In this document: positions 7,891 to 15,948 of the stretch, piece after piece
Position numbering within the stretch: the first letter of the stretch is position 1
How the letters are laid out: the number at the start of each line of letters is the position of its first letter
DNA from: Sphaerisporangium sp.
GTDB lineage: Bacteria > Actinomycetota > Actinomycetes > Streptosporangiales > Streptosporangiaceae
Assembly (NCBI GenBank): GCA_025964675.1
Contig: JAOPYI010000159.1
Location: 1-49,108, forward strand
Length of the DNA stretch: 49,108 nt
Reading direction: 5' to 3'
Program-made: the position numbers and the translations under genes
Notes under the pieces: generated by a model
The model's input: the letters and a program-made list of their open reading frames with translations, nothing else
Database searches by the model: none
Told to the model about the DNA's origin: nothing

Positions 7891-9426
7891 TTGAACACCC
7901 GAGTTAAGCGTCTCGTCCTCCCGCTCGGTGGCGCCATCGCCGCCACGAGCATGATCGGCGCCACCATGGTCGCCTCGGCCAACGCGGCCACCGCTCCTTC
8001 CAAGAAGGTCGTCTCGATGACGACTGGCAGCAGCGCGCAGAAGGTCGTCGACTTCTGGACCAACAAGGGCTCCGCCGCGCTCAAGGGCGCCGTGCAGTTC
8101 AAGGGCACCCAGCAGGTGGCGGGCAAGGTCAAGCTCGGCGGTGGCACTGCTGCTCCCTCCGGCAAGGCCGGCGTTGTTGCACCGATCGGCCAGGAGAAGG
8201 TCACCCCGACCAAGGTCAAGAACGTCAACCTGCCGAAGACCATTGGCAAGGTGTTCTTCACGGTGGGCGACCAGGAGTACTGGTGCTCCGCGTCCTCGGT
8301 GCAGAGCAAGTACCACAACCTGGTCGCCACCGCCGGACACTGCGTGTTCGACGAGGGTGTCCAGAACGGTGCGCTCGACAACTGGGTCTTCATCCCCGGT
8401 TACTACCAGGGCAAGGCTCCCTGGGGCATCTACGTCGGCAAGGCCGCCTACACCCACTACGACTTCGCGGTGTACGAGGACTACGACAGCGACTACGCGT
8501 TCGTCACGGTCTACAACGGCATCGCGTACGCCGGTGAGAAGGAAGTCAACAAGAAGACCTTCGACGCCTGGCAGGGTTACAAGTACGGCAAGGACGTCGA
8601 GATCACGAAGGACGAGTACACCAAGCTCGTCGACCAGTACGGCAAGGACGCTCCGGTCTTCACCAAGGACAACACGAGCGCGAAGGTCGTCCCCTGGACG
8701 ACTCCGAACGCGGCCCTGGCCACCAAGGAAGTCACCCAGGACGAGTACAACAAGGCGCCCAACAACGCCTCGAATGTGAACTACCAGCAGGCTCCTCAGC
8801 TGACGAAGACGGACATCGTCGACGAGGCCACGTACACCGCGTACACCGGTCCCGGCTACAAGAAGATCGTGGACTCGTCGTACACCATCACGCACTACTA
8901 CCTCGCCTACAAGGTGGAGTCGAGCACCACCACCAAGTTCTACAAGACGATCTACGTCATCGAGTACTACAAGGACGCGGGTCGTCTGGGCGACAACGTC
9001 GGTGGCCAGGGCTTCACCTGGAACCAGAAGGTCGGCCAGCCGGTCTACGCCTTCGGTTACCCCGCGGGCGCGCACCCCGACGGTGACACCCCGTTCACCG
9101 GTGTGACGCCGAAGTGGTGCTACGGCAAGACCTTTGCCGCCAAGCCCGCCGCCGCGTTCAAGGCCGAGGCCCAGATCGGCCTCAAGTGCTCCATGACCGC
9201 CGGCTCCTCTGGCGCCCCGTGGATCCTGAAGTACAGCAGCACGAAGCGTCTCGGCTACATCAGCGGTGTCACCAGCCTCATCGGCGACGCCGACGCCAAC
9301 GGCCGGATCGACTTCAGCACCTCGCCGTACTTCGACAGCGAGACCTACTCGATCTACAAGTCGGCCGCCAACCTCTGGTCCGGCAAGATCGTCACCGCCG
9401 ACGGCGACCTCGTCTCCAAGGCCTGA
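7891..9426 (+). CDS. Secreted V8/trypsin-like serine protease paralogue P4 (GSSGAP active-site loop)
   Basis: A 511-residue paralogue. TTG 7891 is preferred to an upstream in-frame ATG at 7849, because it follows AAGGAG and gives the same signal peptide start as P3; the extra 14 residues would include the leader hairpin. His150 (TAGHC), Asp201 (DSDYAFV) and Ser440 are present, but the loop is G-S-S-G-A-P instead of G-x-S-G-G-P, with Ala442 at a Gly position. Some V8-family enzymes vary here (GNSGSP), so activity is plausible. Residues about 211-361 are the insertion module, diverged from P3 mostly in its middle. Active-site cysteines are present (WCYG, KCSM), unlike P3. Flanks match those of P3, indicating a recent duplication of promoter, gene and terminator together. 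Confidence 0.92.
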   Translation: MNTRVKRLVLPLGGAIAATSMIGATMVASANAATAPSKKVVSMTTGSSAQKVVDFWTNKGSAALKGAVQFKGTQQVAGKVKLGGGTAAPSGKAGVVAPIGQEKVTPTKVKNVNLPKTIGKVFFTVGDQEYWCSASSVQSKYHNLVATAGHCVFDEGVQNGALDNWVFIPGYYQGKAPWGIYVGKAAYTHYDFAVYEDYDSDYAFVTVYNGIAYAGEKEVNKKTFDAWQGYKYGKDVEITKDEYTKLVDQYGKDAPVFTKDNTSAKVVPWTTPNAALATKEVTQDEYNKAPNNASNVNYQQAPQLTKTDIVDEATYTAYTGPGYKKIVDSSYTITHYYLAYKVESSTTTKFYKTIYVIEYYKDAGRLGDNVGGQGFTWNQKVGQPVYAFGYPAGAHPDGDTPFTGVTPKWCYGKTFAAKPAAAFKAEAQIGLKCSMTAGSSGAPWILKYSSTKRLGYISGVTSLIGDADANGRIDFSTSPYFDSETYSIYKSAANLWSGKIVTADGDLVSKA

Positions 9427-9458
9427 CGTTCTAGCCAGCTAGAGCACAGCAGCACCTA

Positions 9459-9488
9459 GCAGGACCCGGCACGAGTGCCGGGTCCTGC
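9459..9488 (+). terminator. Terminator hairpin after P4
   Basis: Stem GCAGGACCCGGC (9459-9470) / GCCGGGTCCTGC (9477-9488), 6-nt loop, followed by GCCTTTTA. Built like the P3 terminator, with G-C to A-T changes on both arms that keep the pairing. Confidence 0.8.
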
Positions 9489-9520
9489 GCCTTTTACGGA
9501 GCCACCCCAAAACCGCTGAA

Positions 9521-9536
9521 AGTGATATACGTCACA
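9521..9536. promoter_or_regulatory. Crp-type operator upstream of P5
   Basis: AGTGATATACGTCACA fits GTGA-N6-TCAC and the Streptomyces GTG-N6-GNCAC pattern; only the outermost base departs from TGTGA-N6-TCACA. It is 241 nt before the P5 start, in a 351-nt spacer (9427-9777) that otherwise holds the P4 terminator and the P5 leader. Confidence 0.6.
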
Positions 9537-9720
9537 TCGCACAGGAATAGCAGGCGTTCCACCTCGCGTGCCCGAGGGTCATTGGACCGTTTCCACCTGT
9601 GCGTGGCCGGACGGCAGCCCGACTCGCAGGCGCTCTCCGAGAGGTCCCGAGGCACCGCAGGCCGACGCAACGTCGAGCATTGCGGACCATTTTTCGTGAT
9701 CAGACCGATAGGTTCTAACT

Positions 9721-9759
9721 GTCCCTTTTGGGACACCTGGGGCAGGAGTCAACTCCTGC
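9721..9759 (+). promoter_or_regulatory. Leader element and stem-loop of protease P5
   Basis: GTCCCTTTTGGGAC (9721-9734) is the P5 version of the shared motif and is itself a palindrome. It is followed by GCAGGAG (9742-9748) pairing with CTCCTGC (9753-9759) around a TCAA loop, ending 18 nt before the start codon. Stem sequence differs from the P1, P3 and P4 stems while pairing is kept. Confidence 0.4.
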
Positions 9760-9777
9760 GCAGAACAAGGAGTCTCA

Positions 9778-10875
9778 TTGAACACCCGAGTCAAGCGCTT
9801 CATGCTCCCCCTAGGTGGCGTCGCCGTCGCCACCGGCATGATCGCCGCATCCCTCACGACCGCCGCGGCCGCCTCCTCCGCCGCCGCGCCGGCCTCCGAC
9901 GGCCTGGCCACGAGCAAGGCGGCCGCTGTCAAGACCATCAAGTCCTGGACCGCCGGCAACGGCAAGCGCCTCAAGGCCGCAGCGAAGTTCACCAAGGACG
10001 CGGCCGTGCCGGGCAAGATCAAGCTCGGTGGCGGCAACGCCAAGCCTGACGGCAAGACCGGCGTCGTCCCGCCGATCGGCCAGGAAAAGATCACCCCGAC
10101 CACGGCCAAGAACGTCAACCTGCCGAAGACCATCGGCAAGGTGTTCTTCCGCCTGGACGGCAAGGACTACTGGTGCTCGGGCTCCTCGATCCAGGGCAAG
10201 TACCACAACCTGGTCGCGACCGCCGGTCACTGCGTCTACGACGTGGACGGCAACCGTGACACCCTCGCCGAGTGGATCTTCGTCCCCGCGTACTACCAGG
10301 GCAAGGCGCCCTTCGGCATCTACGCCGGCAAGTCCGCGTACACGCACTTCGACTTCGCCAACTACGAGGACTTCGACAGCGACTACGCGTTCGTCACCGT
10401 CTACAACGGCATCACCGCGGACACCTGGGACACGCCGTCGAAGTGGCAGGACGCCGGTCGCCTCGGCGACAACGTCGGCGGTCAGGGCTTCGCCTGGAAC
10501 CAGAAGATCGGCCAGCCGGTCTACGCCTTCGGCTACCCCGCGGGCCCGCACCCGGACGGTGACTACCCCTACACCGGCCTGACGCCGAAGTACTGCTACG
10601 GCAAGACCACCGCCGCCGGCGTCGCCTCCGCGTTCAACGCCCAGGCCCAGGTCGCCCTCAAGTGCACCATGACCGCGGGCGCCTCCGGCGGTCCCTGGAT
10701 CACGCAGTACAGCAGCACCAAGCGCCTCGGTTACATCAACGGTGTGACCAGCCTGGTGGGCGACTCCGACGGCAACGACCGCTTCGACTTCGCCACCTCG
10801 CCGTACTTCGACAGCGAGACCTACGCCATCTACTCGGCGGCCTCCAACCTCGCGTCGGGCAAGCTCACGCCGTGA
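9778..10875 (+). CDS. Secreted V8/trypsin-like serine protease paralogue P5 (complete triad, no insertion)
   Basis: A 365-residue paralogue with TTG start at 9778 after AAGGAG. Signal peptide MNTRVKRFMLPLGGVAVATG with an Ala/Ser-rich tail, propeptide with GKIKLGGG and NVNLPKTIGKVFF blocks, then the protease domain. His151 (TAGHC), Asp202 (DSDYAFV) and Ser303 (GASGGPW) form a complete triad, and the loop cysteines are present (YCYG, KCTM). Only about 14 residues (ITADTWDTPSKWQ) replace the 150-residue insertion of P1/P3/P4. With P2 it is the copy most likely to be a normal secreted endopeptidase. Substrate specificity cannot be read from the sequence. Flanked by its own Crp-type site, leader and terminator. 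Confidence 0.93.
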   Translation: MNTRVKRFMLPLGGVAVATGMIAASLTTAAAASSAAAPASDGLATSKAAAVKTIKSWTAGNGKRLKAAAKFTKDAAVPGKIKLGGGNAKPDGKTGVVPPIGQEKITPTTAKNVNLPKTIGKVFFRLDGKDYWCSGSSIQGKYHNLVATAGHCVYDVDGNRDTLAEWIFVPAYYQGKAPFGIYAGKSAYTHFDFANYEDFDSDYAFVTVYNGITADTWDTPSKWQDAGRLGDNVGGQGFAWNQKIGQPVYAFGYPAGPHPDGDYPYTGLTPKYCYGKTTAAGVASAFNAQAQVALKCTMTAGASGGPWITQYSSTKRLGYINGVTSLVGDSDGNDRFDFATSPYFDSETYAIYSAASNLASGKLTP

Positions 10876-10913
10876 CGACGTGATGCCCACCGCGAACTGA
10901 TCGTGGCGTGACG

Positions 10914-10940
10914 AGGGCCCGGCTTCGGCCGGGCCCTTTT
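10914..10940 (+). terminator. Terminator hairpin after P5
   Basis: Stem AGGGCCCGGC (10914-10923) / GCCGGGCCCT (10928-10937) closed by a TTCG tetraloop and followed by TTT; a canonical intrinsic terminator. Confidence 0.85.
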
Positions 10941-11070
10941 GCATTTGTCTTCACCATTAATCTCACCCTGCAGTGAGGTTTCCCTTGCCAAAGATACTCA
11001 TAAATGCCCGTATGTCCGATTGAAGCGCTCGAGCATATGGCGAGACTAAAGAATTCACATAGGCTCGGAG

Positions 11071-11114
11071 TCATCCCCTTTGGGACGCATGGGACATAAG
11101 TGATGTTTCATGTC
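11071..11114 (+). promoter_or_regulatory. Leader element and stem-loop of protease P6
   Basis: TCATCCCCTTTGGGACGCAT matches the shared leader motif. GACAT (11093-11097) can pair with ATGTC (11110-11114), a weaker stem than in the other leaders, with an alternative ACAT/ATGT pairing inside it. No Crp-type site was found in the 256-nt spacer. Confidence 0.3.
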
Positions 11115-11131
11115 AGAACAAGAGGAGCATT

Positions 11132-12208
11132 ATGAATACCCGAGTAAAGCGCCTCATCCTCCCCATCGGCGCCGCCGTCACCGCCACCGGCATGGTCGGC
11201 GTCGCCCTCACCTCGTCCGCCGGGGCCTCGGCCAAGCCCAAGCCGACGAACGTCTCCCTCGCCTCCAGCAAGTCGAAGGCGAACGACACCGCGAAGTTCT
11301 GGAGCGCGAGCGGTGGCAAGCAGCTGAAGGCCGCCACCCGCTACTCCAACGACGCCTCAGTAAACGGCAAGGTCAAGTTCGGCGGGAGCGACGCCGCTCC
11401 CGACGGCAAGACCGGTGTCGTCCCGCCCATCGGGCAGGAGAAGGTCACCCCGACCAAGGTGAAGAACGTCAACCTGCCCAAGACCATCGGCAAGGTGTTC
11501 TTCCGCGCCAACGGCAAGCCGCACTGGTGCTCCGCGTCGTCGGTCCAGTCGAAGTACCACAACCTCGTGGCGACCGCCGGTCACTGCGTCTACGACACCG
11601 ACGCCAACCGCGAGACCCTGGACCACTGGGTCTTCATCCCGGGCTACTACCAGGGCAAGGCCCCGTGGGGCATCTACGTCGGAAAGTCGGCGTACACGCA
11701 CTACGACTTCGCGGTCTACGAGGACTACGACAGCGACTACGCGTTCGTCACGGTCTACAACGGCATCAACGTGGGCACCTGGAAGGACGCCGGTCGCCTC
11801 GGTGACAACGTCGGCGGCCAGGGCTTCGCCTGGAACCAGAAGATCGGCCAGCCGGTCTACGCCTTCGGCTACCCCGCCGGCCCGCACCCCGACGGCGACA
11901 AGCCGTACACCGGTGTCACGCCGAAGTGGTGCTACGGCAAGACCAAGCCTGCCGGCGTCACCGCCGCGTACAAGGCCGAGGCGCAGATCGCGCTGAAGTG
12001 CTCCATGACCGCGGGCTCCGCAGGCGCGCCGTGGATCGCGAAGTACAGCAGCACGAAGCGGCTCGGCTACGTCAACGGTGTCACCAGCCTCATCGGCGAC
12101 TCCGACGGCAACGGCAGGTACGACTTCAGCACCTCGCCTTACTTCGACAGCGAGACCTACGCGGTCTACAAGCCGGCCGCCAACCTCTGGTCCGGCTCGA
12201 TCAGCTGA
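11132..12208 (+). CDS. Secreted serine protease-like paralogue P6, catalytic Ser replaced by Ala (pseudoprotease)
   Basis: A 358-residue paralogue starting at ATG 11132 (ribosome site GAGGAG). Signal peptide MNTRVKRLILPIGAAVTATG, propeptide with GKVKFGGS and NVNLPKTIGKVFF blocks, and a protease domain close to P5, with only 7 residues where P1/P3/P4 carry the insertion. His151 (TAGHC) and Asp202 (DSDYAFV) are kept, but the active-site loop reads G-S-A-G-A-P: residue 297 is Ala (codon GCA at 12020-12022). Loop cysteines are kept (WCYG, KCSM). The frame is open and codon use matches the neighbours, so this looks like a maintained non-catalytic copy rather than a decaying gene. Loss of hydrolysis is predicted from the family mechanism, not shown. 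Confidence 0.92.
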   Translation: MNTRVKRLILPIGAAVTATGMVGVALTSSAGASAKPKPTNVSLASSKSKANDTAKFWSASGGKQLKAATRYSNDASVNGKVKFGGSDAAPDGKTGVVPPIGQEKVTPTKVKNVNLPKTIGKVFFRANGKPHWCSASSVQSKYHNLVATAGHCVYDTDANRETLDHWVFIPGYYQGKAPWGIYVGKSAYTHYDFAVYEDYDSDYAFVTVYNGINVGTWKDAGRLGDNVGGQGFAWNQKIGQPVYAFGYPAGPHPDGDKPYTGVTPKWCYGKTKPAGVTAAYKAEAQIALKCSMTAGSAGAPWIAKYSSTKRLGYVNGVTSLIGDSDGNGRYDFSTSPYFDSETYAVYKPAANLWSGSIS

Positions 12209-12228
12209 GCCGACCCCAAGGCACGATC

Positions 12229-12256
12229 GCGGGGCCCGGCTTCGGCCGGGCCCCGC
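12229..12256 (+). terminator. Terminator hairpin after P6
   Basis: Stem GCGGGGCCCGGC (12229-12240) / GCCGGGCCCCGC (12245-12256) with TTCG loop. It sits between the convergent P6 and NsdA-like genes. Confidence 0.8.
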
Positions 12257-12283
12257 ACCGCGTCCAGGACCGGCTCACCTGCC

Positions 12284-13645
12284 CTACGCCGCAGGGGCGA
12301 GCTCCCTGGTGCGCTGCACCAAGGCGGCCACGACCGGCTCCTTGCTGAGAGGCTCCAGCCGTTTACGGAGGTCGGCGACGTAGGACCTGGTTCGTACGGA
12401 CTGCAGGCCGGCCGCCAGGTCGAGCGCGGAGGTCCCGACCTCGCACGCCTCCTCGACGTCCCCGCACAGCGCGTGGGCCGAAGCGAGCAGGGACAGGTTG
12501 AACATCCGCCCTCGGACGTACCGCCCGTCCATGTCGAGTGACCGGCGCGCGTACCGCACGGCCTGCGCGCCGTCTCCCAGATCCCTGAAGCAGTGGGCGT
12601 ACTTCGCCGCGAGGTAGGCCTCGTCGAAGTAGCGGATCCACTCGGGCTCCTCCCCGGGGCGGCGGCGGTCGAAGGCGAGGTCGGCCTCGTGGAGCGCGAG
12701 GGCACAGGCCGCGCTGTCGCCGAGCGCCGCGTGGGCGTGGGCCTCCAGCACGTACGCCTCCGCCAGCAATGAGGGAACGTCCGCGCGGCGGGCGGACAGC
12801 TGGGCCGCCCTCGCCAGATCAAGGGCATGCCGTGGTTGTCCTATATATATGGCTTGGTGCGCCATGCCGGCGAGGATCTCCCCGCCGAAGCCCTGGTCGC
12901 CCGCGCCACGCGCCAGGCTGAGCGCCTGGATGAGGTGGCGCTGCGCCAGGCCGTGCTGCTCCAGGTCGTACGCCATCCAGCCGGCGAGGCGGGTCACCTC
13001 GGCGGCGGCCGACGCCAGCGATCTGCCGGTGGTCTCGCCGTAGCTGCCGTCCTTCAGCAGCGGAGCGACCGCCGAGTCGAGATATTTCACGACGGCGGAG
13101 CGCACCCGGCCTCCGCCGAAGCGGTTGTCGAGCTCTCCGAAGGAACGGGTGACCTCGCGGATGGCGGCGATGTCGGGGGCGCCGACCCTGCGCGTCCCGC
13201 CGGCCTCGGGCTTGCCCTCCATGGGAAACGTCAACCAGCGCAGGGCCCCGGCCGAACCCGCTCCGACGGCGAAGGCGGAGTCGAGCAGGAACCTGCGTCT
13301 CTCCATGTCCGCCCTCCATAGTGCTGTCACGGTCTCGATACCCTCCTGCCACGAGTGAGTGAATTCGTGTCCGAGGTCGAGGGGCGTGGCTCCCCCCGCC
13401 ATAGCGAGGTCCTCCGAGGTGACCGGCCGGCCGAGCTTCAGCGCGAAGATCTCCGCGAGCAGGGAAGGCACCGGATCGCGCGGCTGCTGGCCGCCCATCC
13501 AGCGCAGCACCGAGCTGTGGTCGTACCTCAGCCCGGCGAGGCCGCGCGCGGCTCCGAGGTCGTTGAGCCTGCGGGCCAGCCCCTTGTGGGAGAAGCCGGC
13601 CTCGGCGATGAGGTGCCGGAGGAGAAGGTTGGGCTCGCGTCGCAT
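12284..13645 (-). CDS. NsdA-like transcriptional regulator (HTH plus TPR-like repeats)
   Basis: A 453-residue cytoplasmic protein. ATG 13645 (MRREPNLLLRHLIAEAGFS) is preferred to in-frame codons upstream as far as 13828, whose translation is low-complexity and not protein-like. Residues about 1-80 hold a Cro/C1-like helix-turn-helix region (FSHKGLARRLNDLG, then SSVLRWMGGQQPRDPVPSLLAEIFALKLGRPV). The remainder is Ala/Leu-rich helical repeats consistent with TPR units. The layout resembles NsdA of Streptomyces, a negative regulator of sporulation and antibiotic production; I make that link from memory of the family. It is convergent with the protease array and divergent from the next gene. Nothing in the sequence ties it directly to the proteases. 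Confidence 0.7.
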   Translation of the reverse strand: MRREPNLLLRHLIAEAGFSHKGLARRLNDLGAARGLAGLRYDHSSVLRWMGGQQPRDPVPSLLAEIFALKLGRPVTSEDLAMAGGATPLDLGHEFTHSWQEGIETVTALWRADMERRRFLLDSAFAVGAGSAGALRWLTFPMEGKPEAGGTRRVGAPDIAAIREVTRSFGELDNRFGGGRVRSAVVKYLDSAVAPLLKDGSYGETTGRSLASAAAEVTRLAGWMAYDLEQHGLAQRHLIQALSLARGAGDQGFGGEILAGMAHQAIYIGQPRHALDLARAAQLSARRADVPSLLAEAYVLEAHAHAALGDSAACALALHEADLAFDRRRPGEEPEWIRYFDEAYLAAKYAHCFRDLGDGAQAVRYARRSLDMDGRYVRGRMFNLSLLASAHALCGDVEEACEVGTSALDLAAGLQSVRTRSYVADLRKRLEPLSKEPVVAALVQRTRELAPAA

Positions 13646-13826
13646 CGCTCTTTCCCCAGGAGGGTTCCGCGGACGGTAATGGGCACTCCGATCGCCGCAA
13701 GCCCCCTGCGCACACATACGCCCTTCGTGCACACCTTGCCCGGCAGGTAACGGAGGGTTTTTGTTATAGCACGGTGAGTGACATGGTGTGGGAATTCCCA
13801 AGACTTGACCCCAGGAGCGATACCTC

Positions 13827-14264
13827 ATGACGAAGGCACGGCTTTTCGACTGGGATGTCTACACGGGACACGACTCGGCGGGCTGGGCGGCGTGCGGGGT
13901 GACGTCCACCGAGAAGCTCGCCATGGACCGGGTGCGCACCACCTTCGCGACCATGCCGGACGGCACGTGCGCCTGGGCCGAGATCACCCGCGTACGGCTG
14001 GACCCCGCGCACCTGGCTCCGCGCGAGCGGCTGGCGGACGGGCGGCGCGTGGCGGTACGCCTGTGGGACGGGAGCGTGGTCTGGTCGCTTCCCCGGCGGG
14101 GCCTGCAGGCGCTGCGCCGCCCGGTCCCGCGCGCGCCGATGCCGTCGAACCTCCTGAACGACGGCTCCTCGAGCACGCCGTCGCCGTTCGACGACTCGGC
14201 GAACCGCTATGGAGGCCCGGAGGGGCCGGACCCCGACGACGGCTCGGCGCCGGAGACCCGCTAG
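13827..14264 (+). CDS. Conserved actinobacterial protein of unknown function
   Basis: A 145-residue protein, Trp-rich at its N-terminus (LFDWDVYTGHDSAGWAACGV), with a compact domain to about residue 95 (VAVRLWDGSVVWSLPRRGLQAL) and a disordered Pro/Ser/Asp-rich C-terminal tail. No signal peptide, membrane segment or catalytic motif is visible. It is divergent from the NsdA-like regulator with 181 nt between the starts, and convergent with the malic enzyme gene (28 nt apart). I recognise no family. Confidence 0.7.
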   Translation: MTKARLFDWDVYTGHDSAGWAACGVTSTEKLAMDRVRTTFATMPDGTCAWAEITRVRLDPAHLAPRERLADGRRVAVRLWDGSVVWSLPRRGLQALRRPVPRAPMPSNLLNDGSSSTPSPFDDSANRYGGPEGPDPDDGSAPETR

Positions 14265-14292
14265 GAGGCGGGCCCGGCGGGCCTGGTGATCG

Positions 14293-15483
14293 TTACTTGC
14301 GCGCCACCCCGTCCAGGCGTGCCTGGTTGGCGACGGCCGCGACCACCGCTGGGGCGACCCGCTCGTCGAACGGGCTCGGGATCACGTAGTTCTCCGACAC
14401 GTCGTCCCCAACCACGGCGGCGAGCGCGGCGGCGGCGGCGACCTTCATGTTCTCGGTGATCGTCGAAGCCCGGACGTCGAGCGCGCCCCGGAACACGCCT
14501 GGGAACGCCAGCACGTTGTTGATCTGGTTGGGGAAGTCGGAGCGGCCGGTGGCCACCACCCGGGCGTGCCTGCGGGCCACCTCTGGGAGGATCTCGGGGG
14601 TCGGGTTGGAGAGGGCGAACACGATCGAGTCGCCCGCCATGGAGGCCACGGCAGTCTCCGACAGCGTCGAGCCGGACAGGCCGATGAAGACGTCGGCCCC
14701 GGCCAGCGCCTCCTCCGTGGAGCCGGTGAACCCGCCGCGGTTCGTGTCCCTGGCGAGCGCTTCCTTGTAGGGGTTCAGCCCTTCACGACCCTGGTAGATC
14801 ATGCCCTTGGAGTCGGAGACCGCGATGTCGCCGATGCCGGCGTTCAGCAGGATCCTGGTGACCGCCACGCCGGAGGCTCCGGCGCCCGCGACCACGGCCC
14901 GCAGGTCGCCGAGGGGGCGCCCGGTCAGGCGGGCGGCGTTCCGCAGGGCGGCGAGCACGACGATGGCGGTGCCGTGCTGGTCGTCGTGGAAGACGGGGAT
15001 GCTGAGCAGCTCGCGCAGCCGGTCCTCGACCTCGAAGCACCGGGGGGCGCTGATGTCCTCCAGGTTGATGCCGCCGAACGACGGCGCGAGCCGCACCACG
15101 GTCTCGACCAGGGCGTCGACGTCGGTGCAGTCGAGGCAGATGGGCACCGCGTCGACGTTCCCGAACTCCTTGAACAGCAGCGCCTTGCCCTCCATGACCG
15201 GCATGGCGGCGGCCGGGCCGATGTCGCCGAGGCCGAGGACGGCTGTGCCGTCCGAGACGACCGCGACGACGTTCGAGACCCAGGTGTAGTCGTTGACGAG
15301 CTCCGGCTGGTCGGCGATGGCGGTGCAGACCCTGGCGACGCCCGGCGTGTAGGCGAGCGACAGGTCGTCGGCGTTGCGGACCGGAACGGTGGAGCGGACC
15401 TCGAGCTTGCCCCCGCGATGCATCGCGAACACGGGATCCAGGTCGAGGGTTTCGAGAGAAGCGGAGAACGGCGTGACTGCCAC
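14293..15483 (-). CDS. NAD(P)-dependent malic enzyme
   Basis: A 396-residue enzyme converting malate to pyruvate and CO2 with reduction of NAD(P). GTG 15483 is chosen because AGGGG lies 5 nt upstream and the protein then starts at the conserved DPVFAMHRGGKLEV region; the open frame continues upstream to 15948 but that part is low-complexity. Visible are the malic domain (SLAYTPGVARVC, EGKALLFKEFGNVDAVPICLD), the catalytic and metal region (NLEDISAPRCFEVE, FHDDQHGTAIV), and the Rossmann cofactor domain (VVAGAGASGVAVTRIL). Length and order match the short bacterial malic enzymes. It supplies pyruvate or reducing power from the TCA cycle. Single gene, 28 nt from the convergent upstream neighbour. 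Confidence 0.93.
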   Translation of the reverse strand: MAVTPFSASLETLDLDPVFAMHRGGKLEVRSTVPVRNADDLSLAYTPGVARVCTAIADQPELVNDYTWVSNVVAVVSDGTAVLGLGDIGPAAAMPVMEGKALLFKEFGNVDAVPICLDCTDVDALVETVVRLAPSFGGINLEDISAPRCFEVEDRLRELLSIPVFHDDQHGTAIVVLAALRNAARLTGRPLGDLRAVVAGAGASGVAVTRILLNAGIGDIAVSDSKGMIYQGREGLNPYKEALARDTNRGGFTGSTEEALAGADVFIGLSGSTLSETAVASMAGDSIVFALSNPTPEILPEVARRHARVVATGRSDFPNQINNVLAFPGVFRGALDVRASTITENMKVAAAAALAAVVGDDVSENYVIPSPFDERVAPAVVAAVANQARLDGVARK

Positions 15484-15948
15484 AGCGACCCCTGTGTCGT
15501 AAGGACGGATTCCTTCGGTAGACGCCGCAGGCGAACGAAGGCCCAGGCTTCTGTAGCCGCCGGGCGTCCGTCGTCGTTGACGGTCGTCTCTTGAGGGGGT
15601 ACGGGGGTCACCCGTTGCTTGATTGTGCCACATGTCGAGACGCCTGCCGATGGCCGCTGTGCCACGGATCTGCGCGCGATCGCCGAACGCCAGACGCATA
15701 CAACCGGACATATCGTTATTTCTCCCCCCTCCCGGCTCATACCCGGGGCGCCGGCGACCGATACCCCCGGCCGTACCCGAGACCTCCGGCCGGCCCACCC
15801 GTACCGGCCCCCCCGGCACCCCGCTCCGCGCCCGTACCGGCGTTCCCGTGCGGCACCACACCTCGGCCCGCCATCGGAACGCCGTGATCCTCACGGCTCC
15901 GTGTAATACTCGATATCCCGACTCGTCTCTTACAGCGGTGGACTTCAC
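15484..15948. other. 465-nt intergenic region with an inverted repeat
   Basis: The region separates the malic enzyme start from the CGNR-like gene start (divergent). Apart from GCCGTGA (15881-15887) / TCACGGC (15891-15897), a 7-bp palindrome with 3-nt gap about 50 nt before the GTG of the downstream gene, I see no coding sequence or RNA. The palindrome could be an autoregulatory operator of the zinc-finger protein. Confidence 0.4.
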
